Positions 9,464 to 17,874 of a stretch of 64,000 nt of DNA are shown here, in pieces; within the stretch, counting starts at the first letter, position 1; each line of letters opens with the position of its first letter. Source of the stretch: Nitrobacteraceae bacterium AZCC 2146 (lineage in GTDB: Bacteria > Pseudomonadota > Alphaproteobacteria > Rhizobiales > Xanthobacteraceae). The position numbers and the translations under genes are program-made. Below the pieces are notes generated by a model, which saw only the letters and a program-made list of their open reading frames with translations, was not told the DNA's origin and ran no database searches. Location: NCBI GenBank assembly GCA_036924855.1, contig JBAGRP010000001.1, positions 3,658,001 to 3,722,000 on the forward strand, given 5' to 3'.

Positions 9464-9540
9464 TGGCGATCCCGGCATGACTCGAACATGCGACCTACGG
9501 TTTAGGAAACCGTCGCTCTATCCGGCTGAGCTACGGGACC
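9464..9540 (-). tRNA. tRNA-Arg (anticodon CCT)
   Basis: On the minus strand a full cloverleaf can be drawn. The acceptor is GGTCCCG / CGGGATC, the D arm GCTC...GAGC, the anticodon stem ACGGT / ACCGT with loop TTCCTAA, and the T arm GCATG TTCGAGT CATGC. Discriminator G is followed by an encoded CCA (9464-9466). The anticodon CCT reads AGG (Arg). The 3' end faces the island at lower coordinates; tRNA-Arg(CCT) 3' ends are frequent integrase targets. Confidence 0.96.
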
Positions 9541-9752
9541 GAAGACCCGCGGCGCGCGCGGGGCTTGCCAAGTTCCATATCAGAGCGCTGGCGTAATCGC
9601 CAGCCCATGCTGAAGCGGCCGGCAAGCGACTGTGCTCGCGCCCCGCATTGGAACCTCACATTGGTTTGAAGTCCACATCCACCAGGCTCGGAGCGTCTCC
9701 GGCTGCGGGCTGTTGGCATGGCGTCACTACGAAGGAGAAACGTATAACGAAG

Positions 9753-10049
9753 ATGAAACTGTCTGCCGCCGCCGCGGTGCTTTCGACCGCGATCGCATCG
9801 CCGGTCCTTGCGCAGGACTCGATGTACCGGCGCGGCCCGGTGACGCAGGAATACAACTACAGCAACCGCGATGACGGATACCGCGACCGCGGCTTCTGGC
9901 CGGGTGGCGTCGCAGCCGGAATCGTCGGCGGCGCCGTCGGTACGGCCGACGCCATGGCGCGCGCGCCGTTCCGGAATTCCTACGACGCGCGATTCCTACG
10001 CCCGGGCCAATGGCTTCGTGTGCCAGCCCGGTACCTGGTTCCGCGGTGA
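9753..10049 (+). CDS. Small secreted protein, probably frameshifted
   Basis: ATG 9753 follows GAAGGAG at 9731-9737. The product has a clear signal peptide (MKLSAAAAVLSTAIASPVLA), then a Tyr/Arg/Asp-rich segment and a Gly-rich hydrophobic segment (GGVAAGIVGGAVGTADAMA). In this frame it ends at 10049 with an Arg-rich tail that does not look native. In the neighbouring frame, from about 9993, the sequence reads DSYARANGFVCQPGTWFRG and then GRRHICQ, which is the Cys-containing C-terminus I would expect for this rhizobial family. One extra base in GCGC near 9988-9991 would explain the switch. Either the gene is newly inactivated or the base is a sequencing error. Function unknown. Confidence 0.6.
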   Translation: MKLSAAAAVLSTAIASPVLAQDSMYRRGPVTQEYNYSNRDDGYRDRGFWPGGVAAGIVGGAVGTADAMARAPFRNSYDARFLRPGQWLRVPARYLVPR

Positions 10050-10096
10050 GGACGGACGCCGGCATATCTGTCAGGAGCCGATTGACAACTTGATGA

Positions 10097-10128
10097 CGAA
10101 AGGGCGGACCGGCGGGATCGCCCTTTCG
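10097..10128 (+). terminator. Hairpin terminator candidate
   Basis: CGAAAGGGCG (10097-10106) pairs perfectly with CGCCCTTTCG (10119-10128) around a 12-base loop. Only a weak T-rich stretch follows, so termination efficiency is uncertain. It lies where the secreted-protein gene should end. Confidence 0.55.
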
Positions 10129-10239
10129 TTGTCGATGTCCGAACAACGGCCGAATCAGGTCGGAAATTTCGCCCGAAATCGGGGAGAAGTGGGCCGGTGC
10201 GGTTGAAAAACGGTCCCAAAATGGCGAGAATTGGTTTCG

Positions 10240-10860
10240 ATGTCTCAATCGGACAAGTTCTTGACCAGATCTGGTAAATTCGCGCTGCTGACTCTCGCAT
10301 GGCTCTGTGGCCTCGCCCTGTTGCCATCACGAGCCCATGCGCAATGGTGGAACGCTGCGCCCGCGGACTTCGAGGACTGCGCCGAGCGTGCGGAAAAATC
10401 CTCGGCCTCGAAAGATGCCAAGGCGGCGCTGATCTCGGACTGCGACAGCAAGTTTGCGGGACGCCGCAAGCCCGGCGGCGGCTATACCTACTACGACTTC
10501 ATGCAGAATCGCAGCTTCGATATCGCAGGTCCGAATCCGACGGCGGCCGAACAGAAAGCGATCGACGAGCAATACACCAACTATCTCGATCGCCACCGCC
10601 GCAACGTCATTCTTGCCGCCTTCGCCGAAAAGCAACGCCAGCAGCAGGCTGCCCTTGAAATCGATGCGCAGCGCCCCGCGCCCGTGACGGCAAAAGAAAC
10701 CAAACCCGTCGCCGCCAGCAAGCCGAAGCCGCGCGTCGTAGCAAAAGGCCCGGACTGCGCCACCGAGCCGCTGGCCTGCGGCTGGTCGAGACTGTCGACG
10801 GGGTTGCAGGATATCAAGAAGACGCTGTTCGGTGCACCCGCGAAAGACAAGCGCACCTGA
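10240..10860 (+). CDS. Hypothetical secreted protein
   Basis: Starting at ATG 10240 (a TTG at 10231 is also in frame) the protein has an N-terminal hydrophobic segment, FALLTLAWLCGLALLPS, and a likely cleavage after RAHA. The mature part of ~170 residues contains a few cysteines (FEDCAERAEKS, SDCDSKF, CATEPLACGW), a Gln-rich helical stretch and a Lys/Pro-rich linker. It appears to be a periplasmic or secreted protein of the Bradyrhizobium group. No catalytic motif is visible. It converges on the CAP-domain gene, with only 7 bases between the two stops. Confidence 0.7.
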   Translation: MSQSDKFLTRSGKFALLTLAWLCGLALLPSRAHAQWWNAAPADFEDCAERAEKSSASKDAKAALISDCDSKFAGRRKPGGGYTYYDFMQNRSFDIAGPNPTAAEQKAIDEQYTNYLDRHRRNVILAAFAEKQRQQQAALEIDAQRPAPVTAKETKPVAASKPKPRVVAKGPDCATEPLACGWSRLSTGLQDIKKTLFGAPAKDKRT

Positions 10861-10867
10861 ACGATAG

Positions 10868-11305
10868 CTAGTCTGTGATCACCATCGCCCAGAACATCCG
10901 ATAAGGCGACTTGGGATTGGCCACCGAGGCGACGCCGACCTTGCGGGCGCCGGGCATCAGCAGATTTTCGCGGTGACCGGCGCTGTCTTCCCACTGCTTC
11001 AAGGTCTCATTGAAGGTCAGGAAACCGGCGGCGATATTTTCGGCGGCCTTTGATTTGCGCAATTTCGCAACGCGCGCGGGAAACAGGCCGCCGACTTCAT
11101 GGCTGACCTTGCCGCTCGAGGACATCGCCTTCGCCTGAAACAGGGCGACGGCATTAAGCTTGCCGTCCAGTGTGACGGCCGATAGTCCGTGCGCGCGGCG
11201 ATAGAAACTGATCTCGCGGGCATAGTCGCCTGCTATCGCAGGACCGAGCGCGCCTGCGACAAGGGCTGCGGCAACAACGAACGTCTTCACGCGGGACTGC
11301 GGCAT
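10868..11305 (-). CDS. CAP (SCP/PR-1-like) domain secreted protein
   Basis: A signal peptide (VKTFVVAAALVAGALGPAIA) precedes a single CAP domain. Diagnostic pieces are LNAVALFQAKAMSSSGKVSHE with the conserved His, AAENIAAGFLTFNETLKQW, and SAGHRENLLMPGARKVGVA. These match the four CAP boxes, including the His and Glu of the cavity. The length (~145 residues) is typical of bacterial one-domain members. Bacterial CAP proteins act outside the cytoplasm, but their substrates are mostly unknown. The start is ATG 11305; a TTG immediately upstream is in frame. No clear Shine-Dalgarno is seen. Confidence 0.82.
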   Translation of the reverse strand: MPQSRVKTFVVAAALVAGALGPAIAGDYAREISFYRRAHGLSAVTLDGKLNAVALFQAKAMSSSGKVSHEVGGLFPARVAKLRKSKAAENIAAGFLTFNETLKQWEDSAGHRENLLMPGARKVGVASVANPKSPYRMFWAMVITD

Positions 11306-11315
11306 CAATATCGAT

Positions 11316-11564
11316 TCAGTGGGTGCGGTGAAGCCGCTTCAACGGACGTCGCATGGGTGATTTCTGTATGGGCGCGGGCGCTTGCGCCGCGGACATCGCC
11401 GCACGCCGCTCCGCCAGTCGCGCGTCGTAGCCCGGCGAAGGCTGCACCGTCGGCGGCGCGGCGACGGCCGATACGGGAGACCATGTCATACATGACAAGA
11501 TCGTAATGATTGCGATCACGGCCGCCAGCAGTCTGGTTCGGAGAGGCATTGAGGGCAGCCGCAT
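11316..11564 (-). CDS. Small hypothetical protein with N-terminal membrane or signal segment
   Basis: The 82-residue product has a basic N-terminus and a hydrophobic run (LLAAVIAIITILSCMTW), then a Pro/Ala-rich segment and an Arg-rich tail. GGTGGAG lies 6 bases before ATG 11564, which supports a real gene. It is just upstream of, and on the same strand as, the CAP-domain gene, so both may share a transcript. No family is recognised. Confidence 0.5.
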   Translation of the reverse strand: MRLPSMPLRTRLLAAVIAIITILSCMTWSPVSAVAAPPTVQPSPGYDARLAERRAAMSAAQAPAPIQKSPMRRPLKRLHRTH

Positions 11565-11640
11565 CGATCACTCCACCGGCAAAAGGCACATCGGCCTGAA
11601 GCGCAACGCGCTCCAGGCCGACAGGTTTCCGAGCCAGATC

Positions 11641-11895
11641 TTACTTCTTGGCCTTTTTCGCCTTGGCGGTCTTGGTCACCTTGGCGGCTTTCGTCACCTT
11701 CTTCGCCTTGCGGCGGCGATGGCCAAGCGGAATGCCAAGCTTGATGGCCTTCTGGCGCAGGGAACCACCAGTGCGCTTCATCGCCTTGGAGATCTTTTCC
11801 AAAGGCGTCTGGGCCTTGGAATGCTCCTTCAGCGTCTTCACGTCTTCCTTGGTGTATTCGCGACGCACAAGTTTCTTTTTTGCTTTCTTGGCCAT
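11641..11895 (-). CDS. Small Lys/Ala-rich basic protein, putative nucleic-acid binding
   Basis: An 84-residue, strongly basic protein. The N-terminal part (REYTKEDVKTLKEHSK, then LEKISKAMKRTGGSLRQKA) looks like a SANT/HTH-type three-helix fold. The C-terminal third is a repetitive KKAKKVTKAAKVTKTAKAKK-type tail resembling histone H1-like tails. GGAG precedes ATG 11895 at good spacing. Similar short proteins with an HTH and a Lys/Ala tail occur in Bradyrhizobium; DNA binding is inferred from fold and charge only. Confidence 0.75.
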   Translation of the reverse strand: MAKKAKKKLVRREYTKEDVKTLKEHSKAQTPLEKISKAMKRTGGSLRQKAIKLGIPLGHRRRKAKKVTKAAKVTKTAKAKKAKK

Positions 11896-12285
11896 TGTAG
11901 CTCCGATTCTGAGTTGAGTAATTCGATCAGCACACTTGTTGCCGATGATATGAAAGGATCAAACGTCCGGTTCGACGCGCGAACGCGCCCACCGTCGTCA
12001 AATCACGCAGCTATCTATACTAAAGAAGTACAGAATGACATAGCCCCTGATGTCACAGCGCGATGCCCTGAATTGCACTTGTTTTGTTCTTCGTGGGCTG
12101 CGTGTATCTCACAGGATTTGCTAGTTGACCAGACGGTGAGTCGCCTACCATCCATTTACGCGTCGTTTACTCAAAAAAGGCTTGTCACATACATTCCTGA
12201 ATGCCGCGATTTTGATGCGGTGCGTTTAAAGTCTTGTTAGGCGGAAAATGGTACCTATCTTCTTTTATTAGCATAGGTTTTCGCC
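11896..12285. other. Intergenic region, low GC, divergent promoters expected
   Basis: This 390-base gap between two divergently transcribed genes is visibly AT-richer than its surroundings. It must contain both promoters, but I cannot pick out a convincing -35/-10 pair. An open frame crossing it on the plus strand has no ribosome-binding site and does not look like protein. Confidence 0.4.
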
Positions 12286-13611
12286 GTGTCGATTGCTGCC
12301 ACCCTGCAGATCCGCCGCTTCCGCCGTGCACAAAGCGGCAACGTGGCCGCTATTTTTGCGATCACGCTCGTTCCCTTGCTATCAGCTATGGGCTGCGCCA
12401 TCGACTACACCCGGGCCGCGCAGATTCGCAGCCAGCTGCAAAATGCCATCGATGCGGCAAGCGTCGGATCGGTTGCCAAGGCCTCGCCGGGATTTGTAGC
12501 AGCCGGTGCGATGACATCGGATGGGCCAATTGCCGCGGGCGTCACCGACGCGACCAACCTGTTCAACGGCAGTATGTCCGGCAAGGGGGGCTACACGCTC
12601 AACAGCCTGACCGTCAGCGTGGCCAAATCATCGGGGAAAGTCACGTCGACGGTTCAATTTTCGGCGCAGGTGCCGACGACATTTGCAGTGATCATGGGCT
12701 GGAAGGCCATGACGGTCACGGGGACATCGACATCGGTCTCATCGATGCCGGCCTACATCGATTTCTACTTGTTGCTGGACAATTCACCATCGATGGGCGT
12801 GGCCGCCACGCCGGCCGACATAACCCTGATGCAGGCAAAGACCGGCGGCTGCGCTTTCGCGTGTCACGACACAACCACGTCGAACAGCAACTACGATATA
12901 GCAAAGAAATGGAATATTTCCACGCGAATCGATGTCCTGCGGACAGCGACCCAGCAATTGATGGACACCGCCAGCGCGACAGCGATCTATCCAAACCAGT
13001 TCAGAATGGCGATCTACGACTTTGGCGCATCGTCCGCAACTATCGGATTGAGGAACCTGTTTTCGCTATCGACGAACCTGTCGAGCGCCAAGACCGCGGC
13101 CGGTACTATCGACCTGATGTCGGTCGATGGCCAGAATGACAAGTGGACTGCCGATAAGGACACTCCGTTCACCAGCGTTTTTCCGCTCATCAACAGCGCA
13201 ATCAGTTTGCCGGGAACTGGCACATCCTCTGCCCCGCTCAAATATCTGTTTTTTGTGTCCGATGGCGTCGCTGATGAAAGCAACACGGCCTGTCTCAAGC
13301 CGCTTTCTGGCGCCACACGCTGCCAGTCGCCGATCAATCCGGCCTTGTGCACGACGCTCAAGAACCGCGGCATCAAGATCGCGGTCCTGTACACGACCTA
13401 TCTGCCTCCGACCGACAACTGGTATTCGACCTGGATCGCCCCCTTCAACAAGGGACCTTACGGCCCTTCTCCAAACAGCGAAATCGCCACGAACATGCAG
13501 GCCTGCGCCTCCCCGGGGTTCTATTTCGAGGTCAGCCCGACGGACGGCATTTCGCAGGCGATGAACACGCTGTTTCAAAAGGCCGTCGCCGACGCTCGCA
13601 TCAGCAGCTGA
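12286..13611 (+). CDS. TadG-like pilus-assembly / VWA domain protein
   Basis: The N-terminus has the TadE/G-like sequence QSGNVAAIFAITLVPLLSAM followed by CAIDYTRA and QLQNAIDAASV, a single membrane anchor typical of Flp-pilus TadG proteins. A von Willebrand A-like domain follows with the MIDAS motif DNSPS at residues 165-169 and an inserted Cys pair (CAFACHD). The C-terminal part (YLFFVSDGVAD, then IKIAVLYTTYLPP) completes the Rossmann-like fold. The start is GTG 12286. No tad/cpa genes adjoin it, so it is an orphan. Such proteins are usually envelope-anchored; the exact role is unknown. Confidence 0.82.
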   Translation: MSIAATLQIRRFRRAQSGNVAAIFAITLVPLLSAMGCAIDYTRAAQIRSQLQNAIDAASVGSVAKASPGFVAAGAMTSDGPIAAGVTDATNLFNGSMSGKGGYTLNSLTVSVAKSSGKVTSTVQFSAQVPTTFAVIMGWKAMTVTGTSTSVSSMPAYIDFYLLLDNSPSMGVAATPADITLMQAKTGGCAFACHDTTTSNSNYDIAKKWNISTRIDVLRTATQQLMDTASATAIYPNQFRMAIYDFGASSATIGLRNLFSLSTNLSSAKTAAGTIDLMSVDGQNDKWTADKDTPFTSVFPLINSAISLPGTGTSSAPLKYLFFVSDGVADESNTACLKPLSGATRCQSPINPALCTTLKNRGIKIAVLYTTYLPPTDNWYSTWIAPFNKGPYGPSPNSEIATNMQACASPGFYFEVSPTDGISQAMNTLFQKAVADARISS

Positions 13612-13623
13612 TCGGCATCTATC

Positions 13624-14625
13624 TTACCCGCGAATTTGCGCGGCCGTCAGCGCCGGTGAACCATTGCCGGCGGCCTCGGCATCCCTAACCAGCGCCATCA
13701 CGCGTCGCGCCAGCGGAGCCTCGATACCGTGCTGCGCAGCCAGTTGCACAATCACGCCCTGTAGATAGTCGATCTCGGTGCGGCGGCCGCGCTGCAGATC
13801 CTCCCACATGGATGATCGCGCATTGGCATCGATCTTCATCGTGCGCCCGAGCAGCATATTGAACAGGCCGTCGGGCAATCGCAGCAGGTGCGGTGTCAGG
13901 CCGGCCGGGATCGGCGTTGAGGATACCGGCCGGATGCCGGCCGCTTTCAGCACGGCCAGGCCTTCCGCCATCTGATCGGCGAACAGCATGCGCCATTCCC
14001 GTTGCGCAAGCTGGACGCGCAGCGGCAGGCCGGACAGCGCATTGAGCGCATTGTTGAGATTGACCAGCAGCTTGCCCCACTGCACGCCCGCGATGTCGTC
14101 CGTCGGGCGCAGGGTGAGATGCTGGACGGAGAGTGCTTCGGCGGTGCCGGCCGCATCCCGTTCGATGACGATAGCGCCCGATGTCGCGCGATGGGTACGG
14201 CCATCGCCCATGGCAATCACGTTGAACGGCACCATGCCGCCCAACACTCGATGTCCCGGCAGGCGCGCGCGGAGAATGGCGACATTGCCAACGCCATTCT
14301 GCAGGCTGACGACGACGGTATCATCCGGCGCGTGACGCGCTATCAGATCGGAGATCTCGGACGTATCAGCGCTCTTCACCGTGACCAGGATCATGCCGGC
14401 CTGTTTGAAAATCGCCGGATCGTCGGAGAGCAAAAGTTGATCCGCGGCGACCGTCCGGTCGAGCCCATCAAAACTCGTCACCCTCAGGCCATGGCTTTGA
14501 ATCTCATCGATCATCCGCGCCCGCGCCAGCATCGAAACATGGCGGCCCGCAGCGGCAAGAACGCCGCCGACAAAGCAGCCGATGCTGCCGGCGCCTGCGA
14601 TACAGATCGGCCGTTCTGCAATCAC
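13624..14625 (-). CDS. panE: 2-dehydropantoate 2-reductase (ketopantoate reductase)
   Basis: Reduces ketopantoate to pantoate with NADPH in pantothenate/CoA synthesis. The N-terminal Rossmann motif GAGSIG sits at residues 11-16. VKSADTSE and SLQNGVGN (around 105-115) are the conserved ApbA/PanE segments, and a C-terminal helical domain follows with KLLVNLNNALNALSG and a late SMWEDLQRGRRTEIDYLQG block. At 333 residues it is normal length. The start is GTG 14625. Many rhizobial genomes carry several PanE-like paralogues, so a different 2-oxoacid substrate is possible. It converges on the TadG-like gene. Confidence 0.85.
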   Translation of the reverse strand: MIAERPICIAGAGSIGCFVGGVLAAAGRHVSMLARARMIDEIQSHGLRVTSFDGLDRTVAADQLLLSDDPAIFKQAGMILVTVKSADTSEISDLIARHAPDDTVVVSLQNGVGNVAILRARLPGHRVLGGMVPFNVIAMGDGRTHRATSGAIVIERDAAGTAEALSVQHLTLRPTDDIAGVQWGKLLVNLNNALNALSGLPLRVQLAQREWRMLFADQMAEGLAVLKAAGIRPVSSTPIPAGLTPHLLRLPDGLFNMLLGRTMKIDANARSSMWEDLQRGRRTEIDYLQGVIVQLAAQHGIEAPLARRVMALVRDAEAAGNGSPALTAAQIRG

Positions 14626-14759
14626 TTCATCACCCGTTCATCTGGCGACTGGTAGTAGCAAAATGCCGCGCCGCTGCCTATCGGCAGAGCCGGCGCGCCT
14701 TGTAAGCGTCATATCGCACCGCTATGCTCCGTTCCGGGCTGGTACCACAGGAGATCACG

Positions 14760-15350
14760 ATGGGTTTGCTCGATATCCTCAATGGCATGCAGAACGGCCC
14801 ACGCGGCCCAAGCGATCCCAACGCCAAGAGTGAAGGCATGTCGCCGATGACCATGGCGATCCTGGCCTTGCTTGCCTACAAGGCGGTGAAACATCTCGGC
14901 GGCAGCAGCCAGCCCGGCACCTCCACGCCGGCACCGACACCACTTCCCAACAACACCATCAATGCCGGCCTGCCCGGCGGTACTGGTGGTCTTGGCGGTG
15001 CTGGCGGTCTTGGCGATCTGCTGAAGGGCGGCCTCGGCGGCCTACTCGCGGGCGGCGCGGCGGGCAGCGTGCTCAGCGGCGGCCTCGGCGATCTGCTCAA
15101 GCAGTTTCAACAGAATGGCCAGGGCGAAGCCGCCAACTCCTGGGTCAGCCCCGGCCCGAACAAACAGATCGCACCAGGCGATCTCGCCAACGCACTCGGC
15201 GCCGACCAGATCAATTCGCTGGCCTCGCAGACCGGATTATCGCGTGAGGAATTACTATCCGGCCTCAGCCAGCACCTCCCGGAAGTGATCAATCACCTGA
15301 CTCCGGACGGGCGGCTGCCGACCGAGAGCGAAATCTCGCGTTGGATTTGA
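14760..15350 (+). CDS. YidB family protein (DUF937)
   Basis: ATG 14760 follows AGGAG at 14749-14753. The N-terminus MGLLDILNGM and the middle Gly/Leu-rich repeats (GGLGGAGGLGDLLKGGLGG) are typical of YidB. The C-terminal helical domain (LANALGADQINSLASQTGLS, then LLSGLSQHLPEVINHLTPDG) is the DUF937-like part. YidB proteins are uncharacterised. The next gene, a GlsB/YeaQ-type membrane protein, starts 30 bases downstream on the same strand, so the two are probably co-transcribed. Confidence 0.88.
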   Translation: MGLLDILNGMQNGPRGPSDPNAKSEGMSPMTMAILALLAYKAVKHLGGSSQPGTSTPAPTPLPNNTINAGLPGGTGGLGGAGGLGDLLKGGLGGLLAGGAAGSVLSGGLGDLLKQFQQNGQGEAANSWVSPGPNKQIAPGDLANALGADQINSLASQTGLSREELLSGLSQHLPEVINHLTPDGRLPTESEISRWI

Positions 15351-15379
15351 TTGATCTTTATTTAAAAAGGACAACAGCC

Positions 15380-15658
15380 ATGGGCGGCATTCTCTGGATC
15401 ATCTTCGTTGGTTTCGTCGCGGGAATTATTGCCCGGGTGCTCTCTCCGGGTCCGAATAACCCCGCAGGATTCATCCTGACCACCGTGCTCGGCATCGCCG
15501 GCGCATTTCTTGCGACCTTCATCGGCCAGGCGATCGGCCACTACGGTCCGGATCAGGGCGCGGGCTTCATCACCTCGATCATTGGCGCGCTGGTGGTGCT
15601 GTTCATCTGGAACAGGCTGGTGGCCCGCCGGGTGATTTCAGACCCGGGCGCGCGCTAA
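15380..15658 (+). CDS. GlsB/YeaQ/YmgE family stress-response membrane protein
   Basis: A 92-residue protein made of three hydrophobic helices: ILWIIFVGFVAGIIARVL, then FILTTVLGIAGAFLATFIG, then GAGFITSIIGALVVLFIW. The Gly spacing is that of transglycosylase-associated (Transgly_assoc) proteins. It should sit in the inner membrane, and the family is commonly linked to general stress. An AAAAGGA at 15365-15371 marks ATG 15380 as the start rather than upstream codons of the same frame. Confidence 0.9.
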   Translation: MGGILWIIFVGFVAGIIARVLSPGPNNPAGFILTTVLGIAGAFLATFIGQAIGHYGPDQGAGFITSIIGALVVLFIWNRLVARRVISDPGAR

Positions 15659-15672
15659 ACACTCAAAAAAGG

Positions 15673-15695
15673 GCCTCGGGCCACGGACCCGAGGC
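15673..15695 (-). terminator. Rho-independent terminator, mainly for the minus-strand gene
   Basis: GCCTCGGG (15673-15680) pairs with CCCGAGGC (15688-15695) around a 7-base loop. On the minus strand the stem is followed closely by a run of six T (complement of 15665-15670), so it best terminates the dehydrogenase gene ending at 15714. The plus side has only a weak T tract. Confidence 0.75.
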
Positions 15696-15713
15696 TTCGT
15701 TGTCAGGAAACCA

Positions 15714-16499
15714 TCAGGCCGTGAGATGCATGCCGGCATCCATGCGCACCAATTCGCCGGTCATGTTGCTCGAGGGCGAGGTGGCGAGGAAGCAGATCAA
15801 TCCAGCAACATCCTCTGCGGTCGAAGCGACCTTCAGCGGCGTCCTCGCAACCACGGTATCGCGCACCTTGGCGGCGGCATCGGCGCCGCGACCCTTGGTG
15901 AACCACGGCGTATCGATATAGCCGGGGCAAACCGTGTTGACGCGGATCAGCGGCGCCAGCGCCCGCGCCAGCGACAGCGTGATCGAATTCAGCGCGCCCT
16001 TGCTGGCGGCATAGGCGATCGATGATCCGCCGCCGGTGATCCCGGCCATCGACGACACGTTGACCACGGTCGAGGCGCGACCCGAGGCCGTGGCGCCGGC
16101 TTCGAGCAACGACCGCGCCGCGCGCACCATCTGGTACGGCCCGACGGTGTTGACGGCGTAGATCTTCTGGAAGTCTTCCGCGGACAGCCCATCGAGATCG
16201 CCATGCGGCACATGCTTTGTCGTGCCGGCATTGTTGATCAGCGCATCGAGGCGCCCCCACGGCGCCGCCGCGGCGACGATCTTCCTGCAATCATCGTCAT
16301 TTGAAACATCGCCCTGCACCACGACCACTTCGGCGGCGCCGGCGGCGCGGCAGAGGTCGGCGGTGGCTTCGGCTTCCGTCTGGCTCGACGAATAATTGAT
16401 CACGATACGCGCGCCGTCATTGGCAAGAATGGCGGCGGTCGCGGCTCCCAACCCGGACGCAGACCCCGTAATCACCACGCACAAACCATCCTTCGACAT
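15714..16499 (-). CDS. SDR family NAD(P)-dependent oxidoreductase
   Basis: A classical short-chain dehydrogenase of ~261 residues. It has the cofactor motif TGSASGLG, the NNAG motif, the catalytic Ser in VVNVSSMAG, and the active-site YAASK. The C-terminal end (TGELVRMDAGMHLTA) is typical of FabG-like members. ATG 16499 is chosen because AGAGGAA lies 7-9 bases upstream; the frame continues to 16568 but that extension is not SDR-like. The substrate is unknown. It is divergent from the acyl-CoA cluster, so a role with acyl-CoA or hydroxyacyl substrates is possible but not shown. Confidence 0.87.
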   Translation of the reverse strand: MSKDGLCVVITGSASGLGAATAAILANDGARIVINYSSSQTEAEATADLCRAAGAAEVVVVQGDVSNDDDCRKIVAAAAPWGRLDALINNAGTTKHVPHGDLDGLSAEDFQKIYAVNTVGPYQMVRAARSLLEAGATASGRASTVVNVSSMAGITGGGSSIAYAASKGALNSITLSLARALAPLIRVNTVCPGYIDTPWFTKGRGADAAAKVRDTVVARTPLKVASTAEDVAGLICFLATSPSSNMTGELVRMDAGMHLTA

Positions 16500-16767
16500 C
16501 TGCATTTCCTCTGTTGTGTTGCTAGCCTCGCTCGCGAGGTACCATAGCCTCGGCTGGCTGGTATACAACGCGAAGGAAGTCCGTTCCGCGGAATAAATAA
16601 ATCGCCTGTGTTGCCAAGGGCATCATGCCGTCACCGCAGGCCCCCCTGCGGACATCCGCGCTTGTCATCCCCCGTGCTTTTCCGCATCATGAATCAAGAA
16701 AAAGTGGCAGCACCCCATGCGAGGCATTCCCGCCGAATGAGATGTGCGCTTGCAAACGGGGAACGCT

Positions 16768-17836
16768 GTGACGGAGACTGACAATAATATTGTTGCCGAG
16801 ACCGCGGAACGCATCTTCGCCGATCTCGCCGACGCACAGACCATCAACCACAGCAAGGATGGTGCCTGGAAGGCGCCGCTGTGGCATGCGCTGACCGAGG
16901 CCGGCCTGCCGCTGTCATGGGTACCGGAAGAATGCGACGGCTCCGGCGTCAGCATGGCCGAAGGCTTTGGCGTGCTGAGCGCCGGCCGGACGCTCTGCCG
17001 TCGCGGTGCCCTTGGCGGAAACCATGCTGGCCGGATGGCTGCTGGCGCAGGCGCACCTCGCGTCGCCCGAGGGCATGATGACCGTGGCGCCGGCGAGCCC
17101 GAAGGATCGCATCACGCTCAATGCCGACGGCACCCTCACCGGCCGCGCCCGCGGCGTGCCGTTCGCAATCGATGCCAAACACATCGCCGTCGTCGCCACC
17201 GGTATCGGCGGCGTTTCGATCGCCCTGGTCGATGCCGGCGCTTGCCGGATCGAGGCCGGGCTCAATCTGGCGAATGATCCGTCGAACACCGTGACCTTCG
17301 ACAAGGTGCAGCCGATCGCGATCAAGTCTGCGCCATCCGGCTTCGGCCAGAATTCATTGATGCTGATGGGCGCACTGGCGCGCAGCCTGCAGATCGCAGG
17401 CGCGATGGAGACCATGCTCGACCTCAGCGTGCGCTATTCCGGTGAGCGCGTGGCGTTCGAGAAGAAGATCTCGAAATTCCAGGCGGTGCAGCACAATCTG
17501 GCAAAGCTGGCCGGCGAAACTTCCGCGGCGCTGGCCGCGGCGAGTTCCGCTGCCGATGCATTGTCCAACAGCACCTCGTTCGACGATGCCATCTTCCTCG
17601 AAGCCGCGTCCGCAAAGATCCGCTGCTCGGAGGCCGCCGAAAAGGGCGCTGCGATCGCGCATCAGGTTTTCGGCGCGATCGGTTTCACGCAAGAGCATAT
17701 CCTGCATCGCTACACGCTGCGCGCGCTGGCATGGCGCGACGATTTCGGCAGCGAAAGCTACTGGGCGGTGGAACTCGGCAAACTCGTCGCATCGCGCGGG
17801 GCCGACGAATTGTGGCCGCTGGTCGCTTCGCGCTGA
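16768..17836 (+). pseudogene. Acyl-CoA dehydrogenase (short type), frameshifted
   Basis: From GTG 16768 the frame encodes an ACAD N-terminus (AETAERIFADLAD, then LWHALTEAGLPLSWVPEE, then GFGVLSAGR) and then loses sense near 16985-17000. The neighbouring frame resumes with VAVPLAETMLAGWLLAQA and runs to TGA 17836 through the C-terminal ACAD domain (IAHQVFGAIGFTQEHILHRYT). Joined, the pieces give about 356 residues, the usual length of this small ACAD type, so a single base insertion or deletion separates them. It is either a sequencing error or an inactivating mutation. The gene pairs with the full-size ACAD 38 bases downstream; such pairs often form a heteromeric dehydrogenase. Confidence 0.8.
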
Positions 17837-17874
17837 TATCGACACATCAAGACTTCTGAAGAAGCGAGACTCCC

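Noticed and set aside
9587..9604. Short hairpin (GCTGGCG / CGCCAGC) beyond the tRNA 5' end as a terminator
   Set aside because: Only 7 bp with no T tract on either strand, and no gene ends there.
11506..12240. Plus-strand open frame covering the gap before the TadG-like gene
   Set aside because: Overlaps two supported minus-strand genes, has no ribosome site and no protein-like features.
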